Shown here piece after piece: positions 1 through 5,221 of a stretch of DNA of 5,297 bases. The position numbers and the translations under genes are program-made. Origin of the DNA: Gammaproteobacteria bacterium (GTDB lineage Bacteria; Pseudomonadota; Gammaproteobacteria; Steroidobacterales; Steroidobacteraceae); NCBI GenBank assembly GCA_003156695.1, contig PMHN01000322.1:10543-15839 (forward strand), read 5' to 3'. Numbering within the stretch: the first letter of the stretch is position 1; each line of letters begins with the position of its first letter. The notes beneath the pieces were generated by a model. It was not told the DNA's origin. It worked only from the letters and a program-made list of their open reading frames with translations, and ran no database searches.

Positions 1-59
1 CGCAAATAGATCTTCAGCAGCGACATGCAGGGTCCGTGGCGGCCTTGCGGACAGCCCAT
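1..59 (-). CDS. possible start of a further operon gene, cut by the window edge
   Basis: On the minus strand an ATG (59-57) directly follows the TAA of the SulP gene. The frame stays open to the window edge and contains a second ATG at 26-24, from which it reads MSLLKIYLR. Neither ATG has a convincing Shine-Dalgarno sequence, so translation would have to be coupled to the upstream gene. Only 9 to 19 codons are visible, so no family can be named. The tight packing with the SulP and hydrolase genes favours a third operon member, but an accidental open stretch is equally possible. Confidence 0.25.
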   Translation of the reverse strand, partial: MGCPQGRHGPCMSLLKIYL

Positions 60-1742
60 TTAGCCGTCGAGCGAAGGCGCTTGATGACTGACGACGCCGG
101 CCGCCGCCAGGGCTTCGTGGAGAGTTGCGTAAATCCGTTTTTCACCGACGGCTGTCGTGATGCCATGCCGGTCCATATCGGATCGCAGGTAAGGATTGAC
201 CCGCCCGAAAACCAGGTTGACCTGGCGGTGTGTCAGGTCGTCGAGCAGTTCCAGCATGCACTGCGCGGCGGAGTAATCGATATCCGTGATCGCGCCGGCA
301 TCCACGATGAACCAGCGCACTGGTGTCGGCGCATGCTCCACGAGAGCCCGCACTTCGTCGGTGAAGAGGTTCTGATTCGCGTAAAACAGATCAGCACCGA
401 AACGATAAACAATCAATCCTGGTTCGGTCACTTTCCCCGGCGTCGCCGGTACCGCCGCCCAGCCGCCCGAGGCGTCTGGCGCAAACATTAACGTATGTGG
501 GCGATAACTGTGGCTCACGTGCCTGAAGAGCGATAGAGCGATCGCCAGCAAGATACCTTGCTCGACGCCGATAGCGACGACGGCAGCGGCGGTGACCACG
601 GCCAAATAGAACTCGCCGGGACTCTCGCGGCGAATGTCGCGCAAACGCTTCAAGTTGACCATTCCCACCGCGATCGTGAATACGATGGCCGCCAATACGC
701 AGCGCGGCAGGTATTGAAGCGGCCCGGTCAGGAATAGCAGGACCAGTACCACGACCCCTGCCAGCACCAGTTGTGCAACCTGGCTACGCGCGCCTGCACG
801 ATCCGCCATTGCGGTCTGCGTTGGGCTCCCGTTAACCACGAACGTCCCGCTCAACGCCGCCGCCGCATTCGCGGCCGACAGCCCGAGAATGTCTGAGTCT
901 TCGTCGACGCTTTCATGATAGCGAACCGCGAACCCCCGCGATGTCGCGGCGCTTTGCGTAATGATCATCACGACACACGAAGCGGCTACCGGAAGCAGCT
1001 GCAGGACATCTTTCCAAGTGACATCGGGGAGCCCGATGGACGGCAGACCTCCGGGGACTGCGCCGATGACCGCGATGCCTCTTGCGCCGAAGTGAAATAC
1101 GGCACTCGCTGCGATACTGCCTACGATGGCTACAAGAGCAATGGGTAATCGCGGCGCGAAGCGATTTCCGAGGAGGACGCTCACAGTCACGGACGCGGCC
1201 AACGCCAGCGTTGGAGGGTTGAGTTGCGGCAGACCCTGAAAGATTTCCCAAACTTTGACCAAGGAATAGGGGGAATCTGCCGCGACGCCGAAAATGTCGC
1301 TCAGCATCGCGATGCCCACCTGGCACCCGACTCCGGTGAGGAATCCGGCCAACACCGTGCGCGAGAGAAAATCAGCAAGAAATCCGAGTTTGAAAATCCG
1401 CGCCAGCAGCAGAACTCCGGCGGTCAGCAGGGCCACCATGCCGACCAATGCCATGTATCGTCCACCGCCCGGCAGGGCCATGTGGGATACCGAACCATAG
1501 AAGATGGCTGCTGTGGCCGAATCGGCAGCGACAACCAGATGGCGCGAAGAGCCGAAGATGGCGAACGCAACCAGCGGCAGCAGCACGGTGTAGAGCCCCG
1601 TGACTACGGGAGCGCCGGCAATGCGGGCATAGCCCAGCACCTGCGGGATGTTGATCGACGCGAGGTTCACACCTGCCAGGAGGTCGCGCACTATCCCGCT
1701 GCGGTTGCAAGACCGAAGACCCCCGAAGAGTTTTAGCGGCAT
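60..1742 (-). CDS. SulP/SLC26-family inorganic anion transporter with C-terminal STAS domain
   Basis: A 560-residue inner-membrane permease, normal length for the family. It would import an anion (sulfate, bicarbonate or a dicarboxylate in characterised relatives), driven by proton or sodium symport or by exchange. The N-terminal transporter motif is clear: NIPQVLGYARIAGAPVVTGL (about 31-50), then GSSRHLVVAADSATAAI (64-80). Around 304-323 comes NGSPTQTAMADRAGARSQVA, the mark of a recognisable bacterial SulP subgroup. Hydrophobic segments fill residues 20 to 405. From about 442 to 548 follows a STAS domain with the expected loop TDIDYSA (486-492). The ATG at 1742 is chosen because the in-frame TGA of the hydrolase gene lies only three codons upstream. 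Its Shine-Dalgarno is weak (GGAA), so translational coupling is likely. No carbonic anhydrase domain is fused. The family is certain; the substrate cannot be read from the sequence. Confidence 0.95.
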   Translation of the reverse strand: MPLKLFGGLRSCNRSGIVRDLLAGVNLASINIPQVLGYARIAGAPVVTGLYTVLLPLVAFAIFGSSRHLVVAADSATAAIFYGSVSHMALPGGGRYMALVGMVALLTAGVLLLARIFKLGFLADFLSRTVLAGFLTGVGCQVGIAMLSDIFGVAADSPYSLVKVWEIFQGLPQLNPPTLALAASVTVSVLLGNRFAPRLPIALVAIVGSIAASAVFHFGARGIAVIGAVPGGLPSIGLPDVTWKDVLQLLPVAASCVVMIITQSAATSRGFAVRYHESVDEDSDILGLSAANAAAALSGTFVVNGSPTQTAMADRAGARSQVAQLVLAGVVVLVLLFLTGPLQYLPRCVLAAIVFTIAVGMVNLKRLRDIRRESPGEFYLAVVTAAAVVAIGVEQGILLAIALSLFRHVSHSYRPHTLMFAPDASGGWAAVPATPGKVTEPGLIVYRFGADLFYANQNLFTDEVRALVEHAPTPVRWFIVDAGAITDIDYSAAQCMLELLDDLTHRQVNLVFGRVNPYLRSDMDRHGITTAVGEKRIYATLHEALAAAGVVSHQAPSLDG

Positions 1743-1751
1743 AGCGTTCCG

Positions 1752-2804
1752 TCAGCGGACCTGTGTCGTGCAGTTGCCAGAGTCGAATACGGCAGCTACG
1801 GCGCAAGCAGACTCCACCATTCGGCTGCCGACATGGGCTACGCCGGGCACGAGCCAGAATCTGTGGCCGAAATCCGAGTGCCGAGCCGTAAGGTAACGAA
1901 AGTAGGCCTTGCCACGATCCAAGCGGTCCGGTCCCTCGGCTTCCCCCGCGCATGAGGTATCCAGATCCTGTTGCTCAGGATCCGTATCGTCTGCTCCCAT
2001 CAGGTAGATCACGTTCGCTTTGGCATAGTCGGATTCTCGCTTCTGCCAAGCCGCGGTCGAGGTGTCGGCAATGTACGCGGGTGCATTCGCGGGCCCGTAG
2101 CGCCATTGGTTGAAGTGTGCGCAGTTGGCGCCTTTAAAAGGAGCAAAGGAACCGTCGGGCTGCGGGCGATCGTCGGTGAAATAAAAGTAGGACGAAGGAT
2201 TCGCGATGACGAAGCGCACCGAAATGCCAATCGACTGTAGCGCTGCGGGTTGTTTGCCCGCTATAGCGTAGCGATTCAGCAGTTGACCCCCACCCGAGTG
2301 GCCAATTAACACGACCGTGGTCAGGTTAGGAAATTTGGTGCGATCACCCAGTGTGCCGAGCAGCGCGTCGATCACATCGAAGCTACTGTACGGCAACGGC
2401 CCAACGGCCAGCTCGCCAGCCGACCATGAGCCTTCGTGCCAGCGCAGAAACTGATTTGGCAGTCGGTGCGCCTGGATGTCTTCTTCGCGAAGAAATTGAG
2501 GCGCCAGAAGCAGCGTGTGGCTACCGATCGAGCCTGCCTGAGCGGCTGCGTTCTGCAGCGCCCGAAAATAACCCTGCACGTTCCGGCCCTTGCCGTGTAA
2601 CACAATTGCCGCGCGAGTAATTTCCGGGTGATTGACGCCAAGAACGATGGAACTGTCGAGGGGAACGCTGGCATTTCCAGTGGCGGTATGCAGCGCAAAG
2701 GCCTGCATCGCGAGCGCGGGCACGGGTGTCTGCAATCTTGCGCCTTGAGTCGCGACACTTGTCAGCATCAAAGTACAAAGAGTAAGCAATCTGGCGCGGC
2801 ACAA
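1752..2804 (-). CDS. secreted alpha/beta hydrolase (esterase/depolymerase-like)
   Basis: A 350-residue serine hydrolase, probably exported. Numbering from the TTG start, residues 1-22 form a signal peptide (Arg near the N-terminus, core LLTLCTLMLTSVA, ending QGA). The fold markers follow in order: oxyanion-region HGKGRN at 70-75, nucleophile elbow GHSGGG at 168-173 with Ser170, a probable acid in MGADDTDP (Asp272, 273 or 275), and His324 in PGVAHVG. Four cysteines after the signal peptide (about 228, 285, 334, 345) could form disulfides in the periplasm. The combination HGKGRN, GHSGGGQLLNRYA, NPSSY, and LDTSC followed by RGKAYFRYL matches a family of uncharacterised bacterial and fungal hydrolases. 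The substrate is unknown. The frame is open up to an ATG at 2879, but only the TTG at 2804 has a strong ribosome binding site, and the longer form would bury the signal peptide. It ends 9 nt before the SulP start, so the two are probably co-transcribed. Confidence 0.88.
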   Translation of the reverse strand: MCRARLLTLCTLMLTSVATQGARLQTPVPALAMQAFALHTATGNASVPLDSSIVLGVNHPEITRAAIVLHGKGRNVQGYFRALQNAAAQAGSIGSHTLLLAPQFLREEDIQAHRLPNQFLRWHEGSWSAGELAVGPLPYSSFDVIDALLGTLGDRTKFPNLTTVVLIGHSGGGQLLNRYAIAGKQPAALQSIGISVRFVIANPSSYFYFTDDRPQPDGSFAPFKGANCAHFNQWRYGPANAPAYIADTSTAAWQKRESDYAKANVIYLMGADDTDPEQQDLDTSCAGEAEGPDRLDRGKAYFRYLTARHSDFGHRFWLVPGVAHVGSRMVESACAVAAVFDSGNCTTQVR

Positions 2805-2810
2805 GATATT

Positions 2811-2816
2811 CCTCCC
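2811..2816 (-). promoter_or_regulatory. ribosome binding site deciding a TTG start
   Basis: On the minus strand GGGAGG sits 6 nt upstream of TTG at 2804-2802. This near-ideal Shine-Dalgarno supports TTG as the hydrolase start and moves it 25 codons inside the longest frame. A GTG overlapping the TTG by one base lies in another frame that encodes nothing recognisable. Confidence 0.8.
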
Positions 2817-3085
2817 TTTTTCCGAACTAGGATACTGGCACGCCTGCGCAGAGCAGGGCGCGCCGATGGATCCGTTCAAAGAGCTCGATCCGCGTGAGAG
2901 GTGCCGGCCCTAGGTTGATCTCCGCCGAACGGCAACGCCGATTCCGCAGGCGTGCCCGATTGCAGGGTTGTCCATTCCGGCCTGGGGGAAGGAAAGGTCG
3001 AGGGCACGTTTACCGGCAGCGGTCCTCAAGCCCGGCCATATGAGCCCTGCGCTTCACGATGATCCACACGGCCTGCGGGGAGAGC

Positions 3086-3105
3086 GACTCGCGGCCGCCC
3101 GAGTC
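3086..3105 (-). terminator. weak hairpin just downstream of the 220-residue gene
   Basis: GACTCG (3086-3091) and CGAGTC (3100-3105) form a perfect 6-bp stem with an 8-nt GC-rich loop, 9 bases beyond the minus-strand stop codon. No U tract follows on the minus strand, so it is at best a weak or Rho-assisted terminator or an mRNA-stabilising end. Confidence 0.25.
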
Positions 3106-3113
3106 CAGGTTTC

Positions 3114-3776
3114 CTAACTTATGTGCTCCTCGAATCGAGCACTAAGCTTTCGATAAAGAGCCTTGGCAAGTGGGTCGTATCCAAAAAAAGTGGCAGCTGC
3201 ATCCATCCATGTCAGCGGCCGCGAGTGGGCGAGATCCAGCGCGCTTCTCAGCACCTTTGACGGCACCGAAGATGGAGAGGGATCAAATACTTCTGCCTGG
3301 TGAGTATCCTGATCTTCCGCGAACACGCTCCGGGTCATCTTTGAGAACACATACTGCCCGCCACTCGTCTCATAAACTCGGTACTCCTGCCAGTGCCCAT
3401 TGGGTGCCGAAGGCGGAGCTGCGGAGGCGAGCAATTTTCCGGTAAATGCTAGGTCCGCTTTGCCATCTCTGATGACAATTTGTTCTTTCTGAACCCCGAC
3501 CTGAGGATCGTCATCAAGGACAGGTAGACGACTCTGCAGTTTAACTTTGGCCTCCGCGACTTCCTTGCGCGGAGACTTCTCCTTGTCCTTGGGAGGTGAC
3601 TTTGGCTCCCGATCGCCAATGGCCTCACCACGCACCAAGACTGTGGCTCCATGGCGCGCAGTATCGTCCGAGGGTCTACGATTGTCGGCGGTTTCGCTGT
3701 CTCGCCTATCATCGGTCGTTTGCTGGCCTCTGCTTTCCGGCGGCTGGGAGAATTCCTCAGGGCGTTCGGAACTCAT
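3114..3776 (-). CDS. hypothetical protein with disordered charged N-terminus
   Basis: 220 residues, not recognised. Residues 1-75 are dominated by E, D, R, K, P, S, T and Q with almost no hydrophobic residues (for example DDRRDSETADNRR at 22-34, PKSPPKDKEKSPRKE at 58-72) and are probably disordered. From about 97 the protein looks folded: a hydrophobic beta-like strand (QIVIRDGKADLAFTGKLLAS, 99-118), an aromatic segment (HWQEYRVYETSGGQYVFSKM, 128-147), and a helical C-terminus (174-218) with LTWMDAAATFFGYDPLAKALY. There is no signal peptide, membrane helix or catalytic motif, so a cytoplasmic protein is likely. The ATG at 3776 has GAGG 7 nt upstream (3784-3787 on the plus strand), a good ribosome binding site. 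It stands alone, with its 5' end facing the dif site about 250 bases away, so it could be a host gene beside dif or cargo left by an earlier integration. Confidence 0.72.
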   Translation of the reverse strand: MSSERPEEFSQPPESRGQQTTDDRRDSETADNRRPSDDTARHGATVLVRGEAIGDREPKSPPKDKEKSPRKEVAEAKVKLQSRLPVLDDDPQVGVQKEQIVIRDGKADLAFTGKLLASAAPPSAPNGHWQEYRVYETSGGQYVFSKMTRSVFAEDQDTHQAEVFDPSPSSVPSKVLRSALDLAHSRPLTWMDAAATFFGYDPLAKALYRKLSARFEEHIS

Positions 3777-3874
3777 AGAATGTCCTCGCTGTCAGGCGGT
3801 GAAAGACTGAATCTTGAGCCTAAAGTCAAACTTGATCAGCCAGCACATGGCTCTATCAGTCGTAGGCGCGCGCG

Positions 3875-3899
3875 GCAGTTCATCGCTTCCGCGAACTGC
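3875..3899. repeat. perfect 7-bp inverted repeat
   Basis: GCAGTTC (3875-3881) and GAACTGC (3893-3899) are exact reverse complements separated by 11 bases, about 100 bp upstream of the 220-residue gene. It could be a dyad operator for a repressor or a small hairpin. One such repeat in this length may also be chance. Confidence 0.35.
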
Positions 3900-3921
3900 T
3901 ACCGCACTGAAGTCCTCGCTC

Positions 3922-3940
3922 GGTTCCTAATACGAGAACC
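3922..3940. repeat. short 5-bp inverted repeat
   Basis: GGTTC (3922-3926) and GAACC (3936-3940) flank a 9-base AT-rich centre. The shape resembles an operator dyad upstream of the minus-strand gene, but the arms are short. Confidence 0.2.
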
Positions 3941-4027
3941 ATGTGTGGCTCACCATCTAAGAATCCGCGCGTCAAGTCTGTTCGCTACCCCACGTGAGTG
4001 TTAACCGCGGATATCAATTGGCGAGGA

Positions 4028-4055
4028 ACTTAACATAATATACATTATGCGTAGT
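4028..4055 (-). other. dif: XerC/XerD recombination site (dif, or attL/attR of an element integrated at dif)
   Basis: Read on the plus strand this is ACTTAACATAA (XerD arm, 4028-4038), TATACA (central 6 bp, 4039-4044), TTATGCGTAGT (XerC arm, 4045-4055). Compared with the E. coli dif sequence as I remember it, 24 of 28 bases match, including 22 consecutive ones from 4030 to 4051. The differences are one outer base of the XerD arm and three at the outer end of the XerC arm, which is the arm that varies most between species. The 11-6-11 layout is exact. XerC and XerD bind such sites to resolve chromosome dimers at the terminus under FtsK control, and filamentous phages and other Xer-using elements integrate there. 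In the usual XerC-left notation the site lies on the minus strand. Confidence 0.93.
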
Positions 4056-4490
4056 ATGACCCCGGGTTGAGTCCACCGGGTGTCGGCTATCCCATGCTCC
4101 TTGTAGGGCCTCCACCAACCCCGTCAGCCGGCGCGTGAGTCCGGCACTCTCCTGCACATCAGGAAGTTTGGCGAGGCGGGAAACCGCCGAAGGGCTTCGT
4201 AGTAGCTGCGAAGTTAACTCGCGCCGTCGGCCCAGTTGGCAAGCAGCTGGGTGCTCTAGAGCGGATGTCGAGCCCCGGTTGCTGGCGGCGAGCGAGAGCT
4301 TGATGGGATAGGTTTGCCTGGGAGATTCGATTTGGGGCTGATGCGGACGCTTTGGTGGTACGTCGTGGTTCAGACGGTTCGCTTTTGCGCAGGATTTGGA
4401 CTCCACCAGGTGGCTGGCTTTCTCGCTCAGCGGACTGGCCTGTACGCTCTTTTGACGGTCATGCTCGGTGATGGGTTGTGAGTGCAGCGC
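4056..4490. other. non-coding, hairpin-rich stretch between dif and the DUF3653-like gene
   Basis: About 435 bases without a convincing gene. CCCGG and CCGGG flank a 10-base spacer close to dif (within 4060-4080), and a denser hairpin cluster occupies 4175-4251. A plus-strand frame at 4341-4481 could encode a 46-residue hydrophobic peptide, but it has no well-placed ribosome binding site. A minus-strand frame covering the whole stretch runs through dif and the neighbouring promoter and looks like a shadow. In filamentous phages the comparable intergenic region carries the replication origin and packaging hairpin. Confidence 0.5.
4175..4251. repeat. cluster of adjacent hairpins, possible single-strand origin or packaging signal
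   Basis: Three structures lie end to end. GGCGG-GAAA-CCGCC (4175-4188) is a perfect 5-bp stem with a GNRA-type loop. CGAAG (4188-4192), CTTCG (4195-4199) and CGAAG (4209-4213) can pair in two mutually exclusive ways, the second leaving a 9-base loop. CCCAGTTG (4231-4238) pairs with CAGCTGGG (4244-4251) over 8 bp, with one G-T wobble in the strand shown and a GCAAG loop. Such clustering fits a folded single-stranded DNA region, but the role is inference. Confidence 0.45.
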
Positions 4491-4496
4491 TATAAT
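4491..4496 (+). promoter_or_regulatory. consensus -10 box of a probable promoter for the DUF3653-like gene
   Basis: TATAAT, an exact sigma-70 -10 match, lies about 77 bases upstream of the GTG start. No consensus -35 is found 16-18 bp upstream (the bases there read about GTGATG), so the promoter may be weak or need an activator. A TTGACG at 4452-4457 is too far upstream (33 bp). Transcription would start near 4503 and give a leader of about 70 nt. Confidence 0.45.
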
Positions 4497-4554
4497 GTGC
4501 TGGCAAACGCTCAGGACTGGGAACCCTGGGTCGTATGCAAGTTGCAGCTGCTCG

Positions 4555-4570
4555 GTCACTGGAAGGTGAC
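4555..4570 (+). promoter_or_regulatory. ribosome binding site within a small hairpin before a GTG start
   Basis: GTCAC (4555-4559) pairs with GTGAC (4566-4570), leaving the 6-base loop TGGAAG. The Shine-Dalgarno GGAAGG (4561-4566) lies in this loop and its edge, 6 nt from the GTG at 4573. It fixes the start, because an in-frame TGA (4567-4569) lies just upstream. The hairpin could modulate ribosome access. Confidence 0.5.
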
Positions 4571-4572
4571 TT

Positions 4573-4986
4573 GTGTCTGCTGTTGATCCGTCAGCTTGGC
4601 GTAATTTCCCGAAACCCCGGCCCTTGAGCGCCAAAGCTCGCGCTCGTTTGCGTGTTGAGGTTCGTAACCCCTTCTACGGCTACTCGGCTCACCTGGTGGC
4701 TCGGTGGTGTCAGGTCAAGTATTCCACTGCCTGCGCCTACAAGGGCGGTCGTTGTAAGTCCAGTGCCTTGGCGCTTGAGCTTTTCAAACTTCACCGGGAT
4801 GCCCGTATTTTGCCTGTGGGATGGCGAATGGCGGCGGATGCGATCACCGACCCCGAGGGCAACGAAACCAACATGCACCAGCTGCGATGCTTTCAGGCCA
4901 TGATGCAGTGGGCGCACTCGCTCGCCCAGGAATCGGGCAACCCCGAACACCTCCAAAAATATTGGGAGATCCTTAAAGCCGCTTGA
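4573..4986 (+). CDS. DUF3653-like phage protein, probable DNA-binding regulator
   Basis: 137 residues, close to the usual size of this family. The central block (about 32-84) matches my recollection of DUF3653: NPFYGYSAHLVARWCQV, then STACAYKGGR, then LFKLHRDARILPVGW, followed by a short ITDPEGNET segment (91-99) and a C-terminal helical tail with MMQWAHSLAQE (110-120). Residues 38-60 have helix-turn-helix character (AHLVARWCQ, turn, KYSTACAYKGG), and the N-terminus is basic (KPRPLSAKARARLRVEVR, 14-31). Binding of DNA is therefore likely; a role in phage gene control or replication is inference. The family occurs in phages and prophages of Xanthomonas, Pseudomonas and relatives. The GTG start is fixed by GGAAGG 6 nt upstream and a preceding in-frame stop. 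The gene faces away from dif and ends about 200 bases before a strong terminator. Confidence 0.82.
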   Translation: MSAVDPSAWRNFPKPRPLSAKARARLRVEVRNPFYGYSAHLVARWCQVKYSTACAYKGGRCKSSALALELFKLHRDARILPVGWRMAADAITDPEGNETNMHQLRCFQAMMQWAHSLAQESGNPEHLQKYWEILKAA

Positions 4987-5019
4987 GCCGCGCAGCTCGC
5001 CGTGAGCCTCGTCGCTTTT

Positions 5020-5039
5020 CGCGCCGCGCCGGCGGCGCG
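5020..5039. repeat. strong GC hairpin downstream of the DUF3653-like gene
   Basis: CGCGCCGC (5020-5027) and GCGGCGCG (5032-5039) form a perfect 8-bp all-GC stem with a 4-base loop. No T run follows on either strand, so it is not a classical terminator. It could protect the mRNA end or act as a packaging-type hairpin in a single-stranded phage genome. Confidence 0.5.
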
Positions 5040-5188
5040 GCCCGACAGCGCCGAGAATCACGACAGCCTGCCCGCACCACCACCCTTACCCTCGACCCCT
5101 ACCCCCACGCCAAACCGCAGGAAAACCTCGGTACGCCGTCAAACGAGGCACCTGGCCGCAGAATCTTGCGTGGCGTAAAGCCTGCTCG

Positions 5189-5209
5189 GCGGCAGCGAGG
5201 CCGCTTTTT
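5189..5209 (+). terminator. rho-independent terminator for plus-strand transcription
   Basis: GCGGC (5189-5193) and GCCGC (5200-5204) form a perfect stem with a 6-base loop, followed at once by TTTTT (5205-5209). An alternative stem, GGCCG (5199-5203) with CGGCC (5210-5214), overlaps it. It would end transcription of the DUF3653-like gene before the convergent gene. On the minus strand no U tract follows the stem. Confidence 0.7.
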
Positions 5210-5221
5210 CGGCCGTCCGCC

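Larger units (their letters stand above)
2805..3113. other. intergenic gap between hydrolase gene and the 220-residue gene
   Basis: About 309 bases without a supported gene. It holds the hydrolase ribosome binding site and probably its promoter. A TATCCT on the minus strand just upstream of that site could be a -10 box, but no good -35 stands at the right distance. A plus-strand frame is open at 2919-3059 (47 codons, internal GTG at 2952) but has no ribosome binding site and resembles nothing known to me. The hairpin next to the 220-residue gene is listed separately. Confidence 0.5.
3777..4027. other. upstream region of the 220-residue gene, up to the dif site
   Basis: About 250 bases with no supported gene. 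It holds the ribosome binding site of the minus-strand gene and must hold its promoter. A TTGACG on the minus strand (near 3970) and a TTGACT (near 3825) could be -35 boxes, but neither has a good -10 partner at 16-18 bp. Two inverted repeats are listed separately. Confidence 0.45.
4987..5221. other. intergenic region between convergent genes, with hairpin and terminator
   Basis: About 235 bases between the stop of the DUF3653-like gene and the stop of a convergent membrane-protein gene. It contains a strong GC hairpin and a rho-independent terminator, listed separately. Between them is a pyrimidine-rich stretch (5065-5110, many CCC and ACC triplets on the plus strand). Two plus-strand frames are open here, one Arg-rich from a TTG at 4983, one Pro-rich from a GTG at 5002. 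Neither has a good ribosome binding site and the terminator cuts through the first, so I do not call them genes. Confidence 0.5.

Noticed and set aside
36..491. Plus-strand 151-codon frame opposite the STAS-coding region
   Set aside because: It is antisense to a clearly conserved STAS domain, and such frames are common opposite GC-rich genes.
2951..3008. Inverted repeat CGTGCCC (2951-2957) and GGGCACG (3002-3008)
   Set aside because: The spacer of 44 bases and 7-base GC-rich arms are compatible with chance in this composition.
2919..3059. Open 47-codon plus-strand stretch with internal GTG in the intergenic gap
   Set aside because: No ribosome binding site and no recognisable family. It could be a gene remnant, but nothing supports that.
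4014..4634. Minus-strand 206-codon open frame covering the dif site
   Set aside because: It runs through dif, the -10 box and the start of the DUF3653-like gene, its composition (Ser, His, Gln and Arg rich without a pattern) is typical of a shadow frame, and no family is recognisable.
5002..5178. 58-codon Pro- and Arg-rich plus-strand frame with GTG start
   Set aside because: No ribosome binding site, it contains the strong GC hairpin, and it has no recognisable features.
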